A DNA stretch of 64,000 bases. Origin: Clostridium beijerinckii HUN142. Its GTDB lineage: Bacteria; Bacillota; Clostridia; Clostridiales; Clostridiaceae. Each line of letters begins with the position of its first letter. The stretch's first letter is position 1. The stretch lies in contig NZ_KK211335.1 of the NCBI RefSeq assembly GCF_000621745.1, positions 200,490 to 264,489 on the forward strand, in the 5' to 3' direction. Shown in pieces: positions 1 to 7,186 of the stretch. A program made the translations under genes and the position numbers. The notes under the pieces are model-generated. The model was not told the DNA's origin, made no database searches, and saw only the letters and a program-made list of their open reading frames with translations.

Positions 1-263
1 GAGTTCAATTTAATAAAAATAATGATATTATTATAGGAAATCATGTGTGGTTAGGCAATAAATGTACAATAATCTCTGGAAGTGATATTGGGGATGGAAG
101 CATTATTGGAGCTAATAGTTTAGTAAATAAAAAGTTTCCTAATAATTGTACTATTGCAGGAAATCCAGCTAATTTGAAACGAAAAGATATTGCATGGGAT
201 AGAAGTGAGACCAATATTGATTTAATAAACAAAAAGTTATATTGGAATAAGACAATAAAATAA
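1..263 (+). CDS. Hexapeptide-repeat acyltransferase, C-terminal part (5' end outside window)
   Basis: The reading frame is open from the first bases and ends at TAA 261-263, so this is only the 3' part of a gene. The translated residues show the left-handed beta-helix repeat pattern (IIIGNHVWLGNK, then SDIGDGSIIGANSLV) and the usual closing AGNPA motif of the maltose O-acetyltransferase / sugar O-acetyltransferase superfamily. About 30 residues follow after the helix. Such enzymes move an acetyl or acyl group from CoA to a sugar or amino sugar. Next to flagellins and an FAD sugar-type enzyme, a role in surface or flagellin glycan modification is reasonable, but it is inferred from context. 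The substrate cannot be read from the sequence. Confidence 0.85.
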   Translation, partial: VQFNKNNDIIIGNHVWLGNKCTIISGSDIGDGSIIGANSLVNKKFPNNCTIAGNPANLKRKDIAWDRSETNIDLINKKLYWNKTIK

Positions 264-478
264 GTTTTTATTAGCTAGATTAAAGTTTTTGATTATGGAT
301 TTAAATCACATATTATACAATATATTAAATAGAAAACAACACAATCAGGTGTAGAAATCTTAGATGCATCTAAATATGGAGTGACGAATGTATATTAAGC
401 TTCATTGTTATTTGAGAAAATAACAAAATTATAGAATTTAATAAAAATAAATAGTATATTTAGGATGAAAAATATTAT
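264..478. other. Non-coding spacer, no gene seen
   Basis: This AT-rich stretch between the acyltransferase stop and the terminator at 479 has no open frame with a ribosome-binding site. A short in-frame run near 350-396 (VEILDASKYGV...) may be a remnant of a lost gene but is too short to support. Confidence 0.5.
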
Positions 479-514
479 AATAGACATCAATAGTTATTGA
501 TGTCTATTTTGTTA
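479..514 (+). terminator. Rho-independent terminator
   Basis: A 14-bp perfect inverted repeat (AATAGACATCAATA at 479-492, TATTGATGTCTATT at 495-508) is followed by a T-rich tail. It closes the unit that ends with the acyltransferase. Confidence 0.8.
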
Positions 515-590
515 TAGAATATTTAGACCAATATGAAACTAATATAAATTTTTAATAAAAATATAAAGGAAGAGCGCTGGGGGAACAAGA

Positions 591-1871
591 ATGAATAATT
601 ATGTAATATTAGGTGGCGGAGTAGCAGGAATAGCTTGCGGTTATTTTTTAGGAAGAGAATCTTGTACTATATATGAAAAAGATGAAGACTATGGTGGATT
701 GTGCGGCAGTAGAAAAATAAATGATTTTACTTTTGATGAGGGTCTTCATTTATCTTTTGCAAAATCATCAGAAGTTAGAGATATTTTTGATAAACCATCT
801 CATTTTACCTATAATCCAGAACCATACAATTATTACAAAGGATTATGGATTAAGCACCCTATTCAGAATAACTTGTATAAGCTACCAACTGATGAAAAAG
901 TGAAATGTATAAAATCATTTTTGGAAAGAGAAAATTCAAAAGAAGATTATAATAATTATGAAGAATGGCTTTACACTCAATATGGTAAATATATTGCTGA
1001 TAAGTTTCCTAAACTATATACAAAAAAATATTGGTGTGATGATGCAAGAAATTTAGAAACGAAATGGATACAGAATAGAATGTATAGTCCTAGTATAGAT
1101 GAAATACTTAAAGGTGCAATGAGTGATAATACAAATGATGTATATTATGTAAAGGAAATGAGATATCCAGTGAGAGGTGGGCATAAAAGCTTTTTAGAGC
1201 CAATGGCAAAGAATTTAGATATTAAACTAGATAAGAAAGTCATTTTAATTGATGGAAAACATAATTATGTGGAATTTTATGATGGTAGTAAAGTATATTA
1301 CGAAAACCTAATAAGTAGTATTCCTTTACCAGAATTAATTAAAGTTTTAAAAGATGTTCCAAATGAAATAATTAACGCTTCTAAAAAATTAATAGCTACA
1401 TCTATGAAAACAGTATCTGTCGGATTTAATAGACCTAATGTTAGTGATAAGTTATGGTTTTATATATATGATGAAAATATTTTACCAGCAAGAGCACATT
1501 CGCCAAACTTAAAATCATCTAATAATGCTCCGTATGGATGTAGTTCTATGCAGTTTGAAATATATGAATCTCCATATAAAAAAATTGATATGACTGATAG
1601 TAATTTATGTGAACATATAAAAAAAAGTATGGTAAATATGAAAATCGCTGATAATAATGATATACTTTTTATAGATGTAAAAGATGTACAGTATGCTAAC
1701 ATTGTTTTCTATAAAGATATATATAAGAATAGAGAAATAGTACATAAATATTTAGAGAAAGTTGGAATTCATTACATTGGAAGATTTGGTGAATGGGATT
1801 ATTTGTGGAGTGATCAAAGCTTTTTAAGTGGTATGAATATGGCATTTAAATTAAAGAATATTTATAAATAA
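591..1871 (+). CDS. FAD-dependent oxidoreductase, UDP-galactopyranose mutase / protoporphyrinogen oxidase-like
   Basis: The 426-aa protein begins with a dinucleotide-binding Rossmann motif (VILGGGVAGIACGYFL, residues 5-20) and an acidic strand end (IYEKDEDYGGLCGS, about 27-40), the pattern of amine oxidase / UDP-galactopyranose mutase-like flavoproteins. A motif near the C-terminus (YIGRFGEWDYLWSDQSF) is the second FAD-contacting region, with the Gly-Arg seen in sugar-mutase relatives. The family uses FAD to oxidise, isomerise or desaturate substrates, and members near polysaccharide or flagellin genes usually act on nucleotide sugars. The gene lies 37 bp before the large flagellin with no terminator between, so the two may be co-transcribed and the enzyme may serve flagellin glycosylation. 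That is inference; the substrate is unknown. GGGGGA at 580-585 region supports the ATG start. Confidence 0.8.
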   Translation: MNNYVILGGGVAGIACGYFLGRESCTIYEKDEDYGGLCGSRKINDFTFDEGLHLSFAKSSEVRDIFDKPSHFTYNPEPYNYYKGLWIKHPIQNNLYKLPTDEKVKCIKSFLERENSKEDYNNYEEWLYTQYGKYIADKFPKLYTKKYWCDDARNLETKWIQNRMYSPSIDEILKGAMSDNTNDVYYVKEMRYPVRGGHKSFLEPMAKNLDIKLDKKVILIDGKHNYVEFYDGSKVYYENLISSIPLPELIKVLKDVPNEIINASKKLIATSMKTVSVGFNRPNVSDKLWFYIYDENILPARAHSPNLKSSNNAPYGCSSMQFEIYESPYKKIDMTDSNLCEHIKKSMVNMKIADNNDILFIDVKDVQYANIVFYKDIYKNREIVHKYLEKVGIHYIGRFGEWDYLWSDQSFLSGMNMAFKLKNIYK

Positions 1872-1907
1872 AATTTCATTGAAAAATCAAAAGGGGATAA
1901 CTAAAAA

Positions 1908-3605
1908 ATGATAATAAATCACAATATTAATTCAATAATTTCAGCGAATAAAGCAAATAAGGCAGAAAATGATAAAGCTAATGCAATGGCGAAGATTTCA
2001 TCAGGTCTTAGAATAAATCAAGCTTCAGATGATGCAGCAGGTTCTGCTATTTTACAAAAAATGAAAGCACAGATTAGAGGACTTGAGCAATGCCAAAGAA
2101 ATATACAAGATGGTATTTCTTTAATAAATACTGCAGATAGTGGGTTAGCTAATATTATGGATCCAAATTTATTTAGATTAAAAGAATTAGCTGTAGCTGC
2201 TTCAAATAGTACATTAACTCAAAGTGATCTTCAAAAAATACAGCAGGAAGCAAATCAGATTGTAAGCGGCATTAATGATATTGCAAACAATACAGAATTT
2301 AATGGAATAAAATTATTAAATGGTAGCAATCCAACTGGATCAGTTCAAACGAATATAAATCAAATTCCGTTTGATTATAAAGACGTACTAAAGCTACCTG
2401 TTCCAAACGGTAAAGGAGAATTAACATTAGGTACAGATAAAGGATATCCTACAACAGTTGATGATGACAATAAAAGATTAGTTTTTGGTTCGGGAGGTAC
2501 TTCATATCCTTCGGTAACCGTTAATGGAAGCAATTACTATTTTCAAAATAAAACCAATATGAATCCAGTTGGCACTAGTATAAATGTTACAAGTGATAGC
2601 ATAGTTAATAATAAATATGTAACGACATATAAAATAACTGATTTATCTAATAATGTGGATTTAGAAGTAACACAATCAGTGGGTATTGTAGCAGATAAAT
2701 ATGAAATAAGATATGATATAAAAAATAATTCTAGTATAACTTCGCCAGTAGGACTTGAATTTAATTTAGATACAGATATAGCAGATGATGATGCTGCTAA
2801 ATTTATGGTAAATGGATCGGTTGTTTCTGAGCAAAAATTATATTCAACCTCTTCAGATGTTCCAAATTCTTTTAATGTATATAATCAGTTTGGAAGTACA
2901 AAAAAAATTGAAGCTTGTGGAATATTAAAAACTCAGGTAAATCCGTACAATTCTAATATTAAATATGAAGTTTTAGAAGAACCTTCGAAATTTGGCATAG
3001 GTCAATGGGCTAATGGAGTAGAGTCAAGTAATTGGGCGCCACCTGCAAACTCGAGTTATGGAGATAGTGCATATAGTATATGGTATAATGAAAAGCCACT
3101 GAATAGTGGAGAAACACGTTCAGTAAATACTTTTTATGGTCTATCGGTTCCTCCAACTATTCCTCAGCCAGATCCACAAGTAATTGAAAATCCTTACGAT
3201 ATCAAATTACAGGTTGGACCAAATAGTGAACAATTATTTCATATTGAATTAAGTGATGTTAGAGCAGAAAAATTATTTCAAGATGGTACTTCACTTGGCA
3301 CAAGGGATGATGCAAATAAGTTTATCAACTATGTTAATTTAGCGATGGAAAAGGTCTCAAATGAAAGAACAAAATATGGAGCATACCAAAATGCATTAGA
3401 ACACATAGGAAGCAATGCTGCCAATTATGATAATAACATAATATCAGCAGAATCAAGGATAACTGATGCAGATATGGCGAAAGAAGTAATGGAGATGTCT
3501 AAAAATAGTATAATTGAACAATCAGCACAGGCCATGGAAAAGCAATCTGAGAATATGTCACAAAGTATTATAGATTTAATGAGTAAATGGAAAATGCAAG
3601 GGTAA
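1908..3605 (+). CDS. fliC: Flagellin with an extra beta-sandwich domain in the variable region
   Basis: The 565-aa protein has intact flagellin ends. Residues 1-140 carry the N-terminal helix domain (MIINHNINSI, ISSGLRINQASDDAAGSAI, NNTEFNGIKLL). About 440-565 carry the C-terminal domain (AESRITDADMAKEVMEMSKNSI). Residues about 145-430 replace the usual short hypervariable part with a domain rich in beta strands and with its own conserved-looking motifs (LDTDIADDDAAKF about 287-298; DSAYSIWYNEKPL; FYGL about 408-411). These match my memory of a beta-sandwich domain in clostridial surface proteins (LDT..GDNDGA..F ... WWNP..L.PGE.R...TYYGLG). Flagellin is exported by the type III apparatus encoded downstream and polymerises into the filament, so this domain would sit on the filament surface. 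GGGGATAACTAAAA precedes the ATG. It is about twice the length of the second flagellin. Confidence 0.95.
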   Translation: MIINHNINSIISANKANKAENDKANAMAKISSGLRINQASDDAAGSAILQKMKAQIRGLEQCQRNIQDGISLINTADSGLANIMDPNLFRLKELAVAASNSTLTQSDLQKIQQEANQIVSGINDIANNTEFNGIKLLNGSNPTGSVQTNINQIPFDYKDVLKLPVPNGKGELTLGTDKGYPTTVDDDNKRLVFGSGGTSYPSVTVNGSNYYFQNKTNMNPVGTSINVTSDSIVNNKYVTTYKITDLSNNVDLEVTQSVGIVADKYEIRYDIKNNSSITSPVGLEFNLDTDIADDDAAKFMVNGSVVSEQKLYSTSSDVPNSFNVYNQFGSTKKIEACGILKTQVNPYNSNIKYEVLEEPSKFGIGQWANGVESSNWAPPANSSYGDSAYSIWYNEKPLNSGETRSVNTFYGLSVPPTIPQPDPQVIENPYDIKLQVGPNSEQLFHIELSDVRAEKLFQDGTSLGTRDDANKFINYVNLAMEKVSNERTKYGAYQNALEHIGSNAANYDNNIISAESRITDADMAKEVMEMSKNSIIEQSAQAMEKQSENMSQSIIDLMSKWKMQG

Positions 3606-3899
3606 TTATGATCGTGTATAAGTCATAAAGTAAATGGAATATTAGAATGAGCATCAATGATGTAGAAGCTATAGATGCTTATTTTAGTATTGTATTAATA
3701 CTAAGGGGAATAAGTTTAAATAATGGAAAATAAAATGTAATTACTAAAAAATAGATTTGCAGAAAGTTGGAAACATATAATTTTAAAATAGTTATAATCC
3801 ATTTAATTTATGAAGATAGAAGTATTGTTAAAGATATTTATATTTCTCACGATAATAAGCTATAGACATGAAATGATAATAAGGAAAGGATCTGATTTT
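3606..3899. other. Spacer between flagellin and yjfB-like gene, with a small hairpin
   Basis: No gene is supported here. TAGTATT...AATACTA (about 3685-3703) forms a 7-bp hairpin and AGCATC/AGATGCT a looser outer pairing. Neither has a convincing T-tract. An upstream in-frame ATG at 3810 has no ribosome-binding site and gives a leader unlike the family. Confidence 0.5.
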
Positions 3900-4079
3900 A
3901 TGGATATAGAGGCAATGTCGATAAATATGCATCAAGCATCATTACAAAATGCAGTTTCAATATCACTTATGAAGATGGCTATGAACACGGAGGATCAATC
4001 TTCATCACAAATGATAGATATGATGAAGAATATGGCGGTAGATCCAAACAGAGGCACAAACTTAGATGTAAGTGCCTAA
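3900..4079 (+). CDS. YjfB-family small putative motility protein
   Basis: The 59-residue protein beginning MDIEAMSINMHQAS matches the YjfB putative motility family (about 60 aa, present once or a few times in motile Firmicutes). Typical features are the SxxMxQxxLxxxVSxSLxKMAM core and the short tail ending LDVSA. I chose ATG 3900 because AAGGAAAGGA (3881-3890) lies at a proper distance and the family is this length; the frame stays open back to 3810 without a good signal. It sits between two flagellin genes. The biochemical role is unknown; B. subtilis yjfB belongs to the sigma-D regulon, so co-expression with the filament genes is expected. Confidence 0.85.
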   Translation: MDIEAMSINMHQASLQNAVSISLMKMAMNTEDQSSSQMIDMMKNMAVDPNRGTNLDVSA

Positions 4080-4124
4080 ATTTAATAAATATATTATTAT
4101 TTATTAATAAAAGGAGGTTTTAAT

Positions 4125-4961
4125 GTGAGACTTAATCATAATATGTTTTCACTAAGTATATATCAACATTATAAAAATGAACTTGTTGATAATGCAAAAG
4201 CATCAAGAAATGTCAGTAGTGGGAGCAAAATAAATTCAGCTAAAGATAATCCTGCTAAAATAGGGAAAAATGAGACTTTAAAGATACAAGTATTAACTAA
4301 TGATGCAGCAAGTAAAAATGTTCAAGATGCTACTTCTATGCTTCAAACTTTTGATAGTTCACTTCAGGGGATAAATGATAATTTAGCTAGAATAAAAGAA
4401 CTTACAGTAAGTGCAGGATCTGGATCTTTAACAGCTGAAGATAAAAATAATATTCAAAAAGAAATTGATAGTATTAAGAAAAGTATAGATGATTTAGGAA
4501 ATAATACAGAATTTAATGGAATGAAATTAAATTCACCTAGTACATCAACTTTAAATGGAAATCCAACAAGCACAGTAAAAACTGCTGTTGGAAATATGGA
4601 TGATGAAAATATTGATATACCTTTATTTGATGTAAGTGCATCAAATTTAGGGGTTAGTAATCTAGATATAAATGATGTTAACACATCTCTTCAATCTGTA
4701 GATAAAGCAATTCAAATAGTTAGCAGAATAAGAAGTAAGTATGGTTCCATTCAAAATAGACTAGATAGTACAGCAGATTATTTAAGTAGTAAAGATATAT
4801 CAATTGAAACGGCTCAAAGTAGAATTGGAGATGCAGATATTGCAGAAGAGATGATGAATTATTCTAAAAGTCAATTGTTGGCTAATTCTTCAATTGGATT
4901 AATGGCCCAAAGTAATAATTTCCCTAAAGATGCATTAAATATTTTAGCTAATGTTAAATAA
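4125..4961 (+). CDS. Short flagellin (second flagellin)
   Basis: The 278-aa protein starts with GTG behind AAGGAGG (4111-4117). It is a compact flagellin with an N-terminal domain (MRLNHNMFSLSIY, RNVSSGSKINSAKDNPA, NNTEFNGMKL) and a C-terminal domain (SRIGDADIAEEMMNYSKSQLL). Fewer than 60 residues lie between the two, so there is almost no surface domain. The C-terminus (NNFPKDALNILANVK) has the usual flagellin ending. The start region is less canonical than that of the first flagellin (SLSIYQHYKNEL rather than SIISANKANKA), so it may be a minor filament component or form the base of the filament. A strong terminator follows. An overlapping ATG at 4123 runs straight into TGA and cannot be the start. 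Confidence 0.93.
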   Translation: MRLNHNMFSLSIYQHYKNELVDNAKASRNVSSGSKINSAKDNPAKIGKNETLKIQVLTNDAASKNVQDATSMLQTFDSSLQGINDNLARIKELTVSAGSGSLTAEDKNNIQKEIDSIKKSIDDLGNNTEFNGMKLNSPSTSTLNGNPTSTVKTAVGNMDDENIDIPLFDVSASNLGVSNLDINDVNTSLQSVDKAIQIVSRIRSKYGSIQNRLDSTADYLSSKDISIETAQSRIGDADIAEEMMNYSKSQLLANSSIGLMAQSNNFPKDALNILANVK

Positions 4962-4988
4962 TGCATTAATAATTTAATGCTTAAGAAA

Positions 4989-5038
4989 TAAACTATAGTA
5001 AATCTTAATTGTTGGGAGTTACTATAGTTTATTTTTTT
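4989..5038 (+). terminator. Rho-independent terminator after the flagellin genes
   Basis: A 13-bp perfect stem (TAAACTATAGTAA at 4989-5001, TTACTATAGTTTA at 5019-5031) is followed by TTTTTTTT. Confidence 0.92.
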
Positions 5039-5191
5039 TGAAACTAAAATAAATGATTTAAACAATTTTGATGGATAATTTTGTGAAATGTTAGATTTAT
5101 ATTTATACAAAATTCGATTATCTGAAATTATTGAACAAATTATAATGAAATTTATAATTTATTAGATAATTTTATCAAAAATTAAAAATAA

Positions 5192-5223
5192 TTGTGGTGA
5201 AATAAACAAAAATACATTATAAT
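5192..5223 (+). promoter_or_regulatory. Candidate promoter of the flgB operon leader
   Basis: A perfect -10 TATAAT lies at 5218-5223, preceded by a weak TTGTGG (5192-5197). The spacing of 20 bp is longer than optimal, so the -35 is uncertain. It is placed correctly to start a transcript just before the riboswitch. Confidence 0.5.
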
Positions 5224-5250
5224 TTAAAAGGATAAATTATATTGATACTA

Positions 5251-5330
5251 GCACACTTATTGAAAAATAAGGCCGCAAAGCCGTGAGTCTAAGGGAATTT
5301 TTTATTCTATGATTGTCAGGTTGCCAAAAT
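5251..5330 (+). ncRNA. c-di-GMP-I (GEMM-I) riboswitch
   Basis: The stretch reads ...AATAAGGCCGCAAAGCC GTGAGTCTAAGGG, a variable hairpin (GAATTTTTTATTC), then ATGATTGTCAGGTTGCC. This is the ordered signature of the class I cyclic di-GMP aptamer: GCAAAG tetraloop arm, conserved CTAAGG, and a closing GATTG...AGG.TGCC strand. It lies between a good -10 box and the flgB operon. The same class of aptamer controls the flgB operon of C. difficile, where ligand binding turns the flagellar genes off. A terminator with T-tract at 5557-5588 lies downstream and could be the expression platform. The sign of regulation here is inferred. Confidence 0.88.
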
Positions 5331-5332
5331 AT

Positions 5333-5520
5333 AAAGTGAAACTTAGTTCTTAACTTCATAAAAAGAGTTTTATGTTGAAGACTATTTCAACTTATCTAAT
5401 GTCGTGTAACTGTTATCTCGAATCTTAATAAAAAGTAGAGGGAAAATAAGATTTTTGATTTTATTTGATTTTTTATTTTTTAATATGCGAGTATTACAAG
5501 ACTAGACATAAGATAATTAT
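5333..5520 (+). ncRNA. Structured repeat element, copy A
   Basis: This is the first of three copies (others at 16929 and 47814) sharing AAAGTGAAAC at the 5' end, AACTTATCT in the middle and CTAGACAT.AGATAA at the 3' end. In all copies TTATCT can pair with the terminal AGATAA, and GTC with GAC inside it. The next helix here is TGTAA/TTACA, where the other copies have CACTG/CAGTG. A variable hairpin lies in the 5' half (CATAAAA/TTTTATG). Copy A is the most AT-rich and the longest. It starts 3 bases after the riboswitch. I cannot name the family. Confidence 0.65.
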
Positions 5521-5556
5521 AATAAATTTTATATTTATTTTGCTTTAAATATTTTT

Positions 5557-5588
5557 GGTGCCTATAATTTATAGACACCTTTTATTTT
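5557..5588 (+). terminator. Terminator in the flgB leader (possible riboswitch expression platform)
   Basis: GGTGCCTATAA (5557-5567) pairs with TTATAGACACC (5569-5579) with one mismatch, followed by TTTTATTTTG. It lies between the c-di-GMP riboswitch and flgB, so transcription must read through it to reach the flagellar genes. Confidence 0.75.
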
Positions 5589-5841
5589 GTAGATATATGG
5601 TAGGCCACAGCACAAATAAATACAGCAGAAAGTCTAAAAATGACATTTAATTTATTTTAAAAGATTTAATATGTGGGACAATATTACAATAAAACCAAAA
5701 AAAATCGGAATTAGTAAATAAATTGGAAAACATTTTTCAAAAAATTATAGATAAAATTGCATAGTTATTCTATAATTAGATTATTAATTAGTTAAAATAA
5801 AATGTAATATTTTACTTAGGTGAAAATTGTGAGGAAAAAAG

Positions 5842-5883
5842 CATTTTATTTTACATATTTCTAATAATGTGTAAAATAAAATG
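5842..5883 (+). promoter_or_regulatory. 14-bp perfect hairpin upstream of flgB
   Basis: CATTTTATTTTACA (5842-5855) and TGTAAAATAAAATG (5870-5883) form a perfect inverted repeat around a 14-base loop, about 60 bp before flgB. The tail is only TTT, so it may be a leader or mRNA-stability hairpin rather than a terminator. A further partial copy, AAAATAAAATG, lies near 5794. Confidence 0.5.
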
Positions 5884-5944
5884 TTTGGACTTAAAGTTTT
5901 AGATATTTATGCAAGTAGAAGACGAAATGTAAGGATGTGAATTT

Positions 5945-6346
5945 ATGGCAATACAATCTATTAGTTCAGATGCTACTTATGACTTGATTAAACAAGGGAT
6001 TAAAGCATCAAATGTTAGAGCTAAAACAATTGCTAATAATATGGCAAATGTTAATACGAAGGATTATAAGAGATTTAATGTAGTATTTGAAGAAAATTTA
6101 AAAAATCAAGGAAATTTTTCAAATTTAGAGTTAAAACGTACTAATCCAGCTCATTTTTCTAGCAGCAATTCAAATAGTGATAATATATCAATCGAACAGG
6201 ATAAGAGTACAAGTATGAGAAATGATGGGAATAACGTTGATTTAGACATAGAAAAGGTAAATCAAGCGGCCAATACTCTTAAATATAATGCTTTAATAAC
6301 TGATATAAATAATAAATTTAATAATTTAAAGACTGTTATTAAATAG
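5945..6346 (+). CDS. flgB: Flagellar proximal rod protein FlgB
   Basis: The 133-aa protein has the FlgB pattern: an N-terminal rod-family helix (ASNVRAKTIANNMANVNTKDYKRFNVVFEENL, interrupted here for length) and a conserved C-terminal helix (NNVDLDIEKVNQAANTLKYNALI). FlgB is the rod subunit nearest the MS-ring and export gate. It is the first gene of the long flagellar operon; flgC follows after 82 bp and then fliE and fliF, as is usual. The leader of more than 700 bases with a c-di-GMP riboswitch suggests second-messenger control of the whole operon. AAGGATGTGA supports the ATG start. Confidence 0.95.
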   Translation: MAIQSISSDATYDLIKQGIKASNVRAKTIANNMANVNTKDYKRFNVVFEENLKNQGNFSNLELKRTNPAHFSSSNSNSDNISIEQDKSTSMRNDGNNVDLDIEKVNQAANTLKYNALITDINNKFNNLKTVIK

Positions 6347-6428
6347 TGATAAATAATACATAATTAGGAATTATATTTAGATAAGCTAGGAAATTTGGAA
6401 TTATTGATTACATAAAGGAGGATTATGA

Positions 6429-6836
6429 ATGAATGCATTTACTTCTATGCAAATAAGTGCAACAGGTCTTTCGGCAGAAAGATTAAGAATGGATACTATA
6501 ACTTCTAATATGGCTAATGCAAGTACAACAAGAAGTGCAGATGGTAAAGGACCATATGTAAGAAAAGTAGCTGTATTTCAAGAGGCTCTTGATGCTAATA
6601 AAGATATGGCAGGAGTTAAAGCAGTTAAAATTGAAAAGGATCCATCACCTTTAAGAAAGGTATATGATCCAACGCATCCAGATGCAGATAGCAATGGATA
6701 CGTTACAATGCCAAATGTAAATGTATTAAATGAAATGGCAGACATGATGGTAGCGACGAGGTCTTATGAGGCAAATGTTGATACTTTTAATGCCTTAAAG
6801 GGTATGTTTTCAAAAGCTTTAGAAATTGGTAAATAG
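6429..6836 (+). CDS. flgC: Flagellar rod protein FlgC
   Basis: The 135-aa protein carries the FlgC signature: LSAERLRMDTITSNMANAST near the N-terminus and a C-terminal MADMMVATRSYEANVDTFNALK helix. FlgC stacks on FlgB in the proximal rod. AAAGGAGG at 6415-6422 sets the ATG at 6429; another ATG four bases earlier is out of frame. Confidence 0.96.
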   Translation: MNAFTSMQISATGLSAERLRMDTITSNMANASTTRSADGKGPYVRKVAVFQEALDANKDMAGVKAVKIEKDPSPLRKVYDPTHPDADSNGYVTMPNVNVLNEMADMMVATRSYEANVDTFNALKGMFSKALEIGK

Positions 6837-6847
6837 GGGGATGAAAA

Positions 6848-7165
6848 ATGAGAATAGAAGATAATTTTTCACAGAATGAAATTATATTTAATAATAAATT
6901 TAAAGATATTAATAATAGTAAGAGCAATAATGAAAATAACAGTTCAGTTAGTTTTGGAGATGTCTTAAAAAAGGCAGTAGACGATACTAACGGTAAGATG
7001 ACACAAGCTGATGAAACTGCAACAAAGTTTATTAAAGGCGAAGATGTTAATATTGATGAAGTTATGGTTAAAAATCAAGAGGCTAGTTTGAGTCTTCAGT
7101 TTTTAGCACAAACTAGAGACAAGTTATTAGAAGGATATAATCAATTATCGAGGTTGCAATTGTAG
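6848..7165 (+). CDS. fliE: Flagellar hook-basal body protein FliE
   Basis: The 105-aa protein has the FliE C-terminal block (FIKGEDVNIDEVMVKNQEASLSLQFLAQTRDKLLEGYNQLSRLQL, shown in parts: EDVNIDEVMV, SLSLQFLAQTRDKL). FliE joins the MS-ring to the rod. A low-complexity Asn-rich stretch lies between about residues 14 and 35. GGGGGG before the ATG supports the start. It is 11 bp after flgC and 21 bp before fliF. Confidence 0.94.
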   Translation: MRIEDNFSQNEIIFNNKFKDINNSKSNNENNSSVSFGDVLKKAVDDTNGKMTQADETATKFIKGEDVNIDEVMVKNQEASLSLQFLAQTRDKLLEGYNQLSRLQL

Positions 7166-7186
7166 TAAGGTGAGGAGAGCTTAATA

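Noticed and set aside
1908..3605. Flagellinolysin (metalloprotease flagellin)
   Set aside because: The variable domain lacks an HExxH zinc motif.
5330..5945. An invertible flagellar switch like that of C. difficile
   Set aside because: I found no pair of about 20-bp inverted repeats flanking a 150-bp segment. The only inverted repeat is the close 14-bp hairpin at 5842-5883.
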